From positions 12,570 to 56,097 of the forward strand of contig NZ_ANBD01000034.1 of NCBI RefSeq assembly GCF_000341005.1: DNA of 43,528 nucleotides, in the 5' to 3' direction. The notes beneath the pieces are model-generated. The model worked only from the letters and a program-made list of their open reading frames with translations. It did no database searches and had not been told where the DNA came from. The DNA is from Nocardiopsis alkaliphila YIM 80379 (GTDB taxonomy: Bacteria; Actinomycetota; Actinomycetes; Streptosporangiales; Streptosporangiaceae). Positions within the stretch are counted from its first letter, which is position 1; the number at the start of each line of letters is the position of its first letter. The position numbers were made by a program, and so were the translations under genes. This document shows positions 42,748 through 43,528 of this stretch, one piece after another.

Positions 42748-42761
42748 GCTTGATGTCGAGA
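42748..42761. promoter_or_regulatory. MarR-box-like sequence upstream of icd
   Basis: GCTTGATGTCGAGA matches the minus-strand form of the marR operator (TCTTGATGTCAAGA at 7857-7870) at 12 of 14 positions. It is 161 nt before icd and 12 nt after the DUF3017 stop. Confidence 0.4.
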
Positions 42762-42921
42762 TACCGCGACACCGACAAGCACCGCCTCCCCGGTTGGCAC
42801 GGACACCGGGCGGGATCAGGGGATTGCCGCGCGCGCGGATCCGGAGACCGGCCACGAACCGGTGTCAGCGGAACTCCGCCGCACGAGGCGGTAGCAAGAC
42901 TGAAGGGACAGCCACACAGCC

Positions 42922-43528
42922 ATGGCCAAGATCAAGGTCGAGAACCCCGTAGTCGAGCTCGACGGCGACGAGATGACCCGGATCATCTGGTCCTTCATCA
43001 AGGACCGACTGATCCTGCCGTACCTCGACGTCGACCTGAAGTACTACGACCTGGGCATCGAGGAGCGTGACCGCACCGACGACCAGATCACCGTCGACGC
43101 GGCCAACGCCATCAAGGAACACGGTGTCGGCGTCAAGTGCGCCACCATCACCCCGGACGAGGCCCGGGTGGAGGAGTTCGGCCTCAAGAAGATGTGGCGT
43201 TCGCCCAACGGCACCATCCGCAACATTCTCGGTGGCGTCGTTTTCCGTGAGCCGATCATCTGTGAGAACGTGCCGCGTCTGGTGCCGGGTTGGACCCAGC
43301 CGATCATCATCGGCCGTCACGCCCACGGTGACCAGTACAAGGCCACCGATTTCAAGGTTCCTGGTCCCGGCAAGGTCACGATGACCTACACCCCGGCCGA
43401 CGGCAGCCAGCCGGTCGAGTTCGAGGTCGCCGACTTCCCCGAGGCCGGTGGCGTGGCGATGGGCATGTACAACTTCCGCAAGTCCATCGAGGACTTCGCC
43501 CGCGCCAGCCTCAACTACGGCTTTGTCC
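42922..43528 (+). CDS. icd: NADP-dependent isocitrate dehydrogenase (5' part; runs off the window)
   Basis: TCA-cycle enzyme that makes 2-oxoglutarate from isocitrate. The visible 202 residues match the dimeric type-II (eukaryote-like) NADP enzyme: [33 protein letters not shown], the substrate loop [29 protein letters not shown], and [18 protein letters not shown] 42922 is the start, with AAGGGA about 13 nt upstream. It lies 185 nt after the DUF3017 gene, with a MarR-box-like palindrome between them. Confidence 0.95.
   Translation, partial: MAKIKVENPVVELDGDEMTRIIWSFIKDRLILPYLDVDLKYYDLGIEERDRTDDQITVDAANAIKEHGVGVKCATITPDEARVEEFGLKKMWRSPNGTIRNILGGVVFREPIICENVPRLVPGWTQPIIIGRHAHGDQYKATDFKVPGPGKVTMTYTPADGSQPVEFEVADFPEAGGVAMGMYNFRKSIEDFARASLNYGFV

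Overview
The window is high-GC DNA with GTG and TTG starts, frequent ATGA, GTGA and TTGA stop/start overlaps and strong GC-rich hairpin terminators. Gene content and order (tRNA-Gln, glmU, prs, rplY/ctc and pth in a row; purN-purH; folD followed by a DUF3017 gene and icd) point to a filamentous actinomycete. Protein style suggests the Nocardiopsis/Nocardiopsidaceae area; that assignment is inference from recognition, not from a search.

Layout. (1) 1-9800: a partial Ser/Thr kinase, ispE of the MEP isoprenoid pathway, a split transketolase whose C-terminal half is broken in a 12-C run, a Uup-type ABC-F ATPase, a glutathione-peroxidase-family enzyme, a GDSL lipoprotein, an autoregulated MarR repressor, and a fatty-acid desaturase with a TetR regulator. 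(2) 9798-14394: tRNA-Gln(TTG) and conserved housekeeping genes glmU, prs, rplY and pth. (3) 14472-18449: a secreted GH10 xylanase divergent from a LacI regulator with overlapping palindromic operators, then a TetR gene divergent from a DsbA/FrnE-like protein across a 42-bp inverted repeat. (4) 18693-36750: a polysaccharide locus. (5) 37148-43528: a small membrane protein, purN-purH, folD, an FHA-HTH regulator, a DUF3017 protein and the start of NADP-isocitrate dehydrogenase. Members of an interspersed repeat flank purNH.

The most interesting region is 18693-36750. A plus-strand operon couples a polyprenyl-phosphate sugar-1-phosphate transferase directly (3-nt gap) to a PAP/inositol phosphatase (CysQ type) and to both ATP-sulfurylase subunits (CysD, CysN). 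A secreted subtilisin, a sulfotransferase and a GH26 glycanase follow. Facing it is a minus-strand operon with a complete Wzx/Wzy export set: Wzz-like co-polymerase with a degenerate ATPase domain, Wzy-like polymerase, an APH-fold kinase, a second sulfotransferase, Wzx flippase, an Alg14/PssD-like subunit, and an Alg13/PssE-like domain fused to a GT2 transferase. Together they read as a dedicated system to build, sulfate and export a short-repeat sulfated exopolysaccharide or capsule, including its own sulfate activation and PAP disposal. No APS kinase (CysC) is visible in the window, so one reaction must be supplied from elsewhere.

Regulatory DNA is rich: palindromes lie upstream of marR, the desaturase, the xylanase/LacI pair, the TetR/DsbA pair, ispE and wzz. 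Many intergenic regions end in recognisable hairpin terminators.
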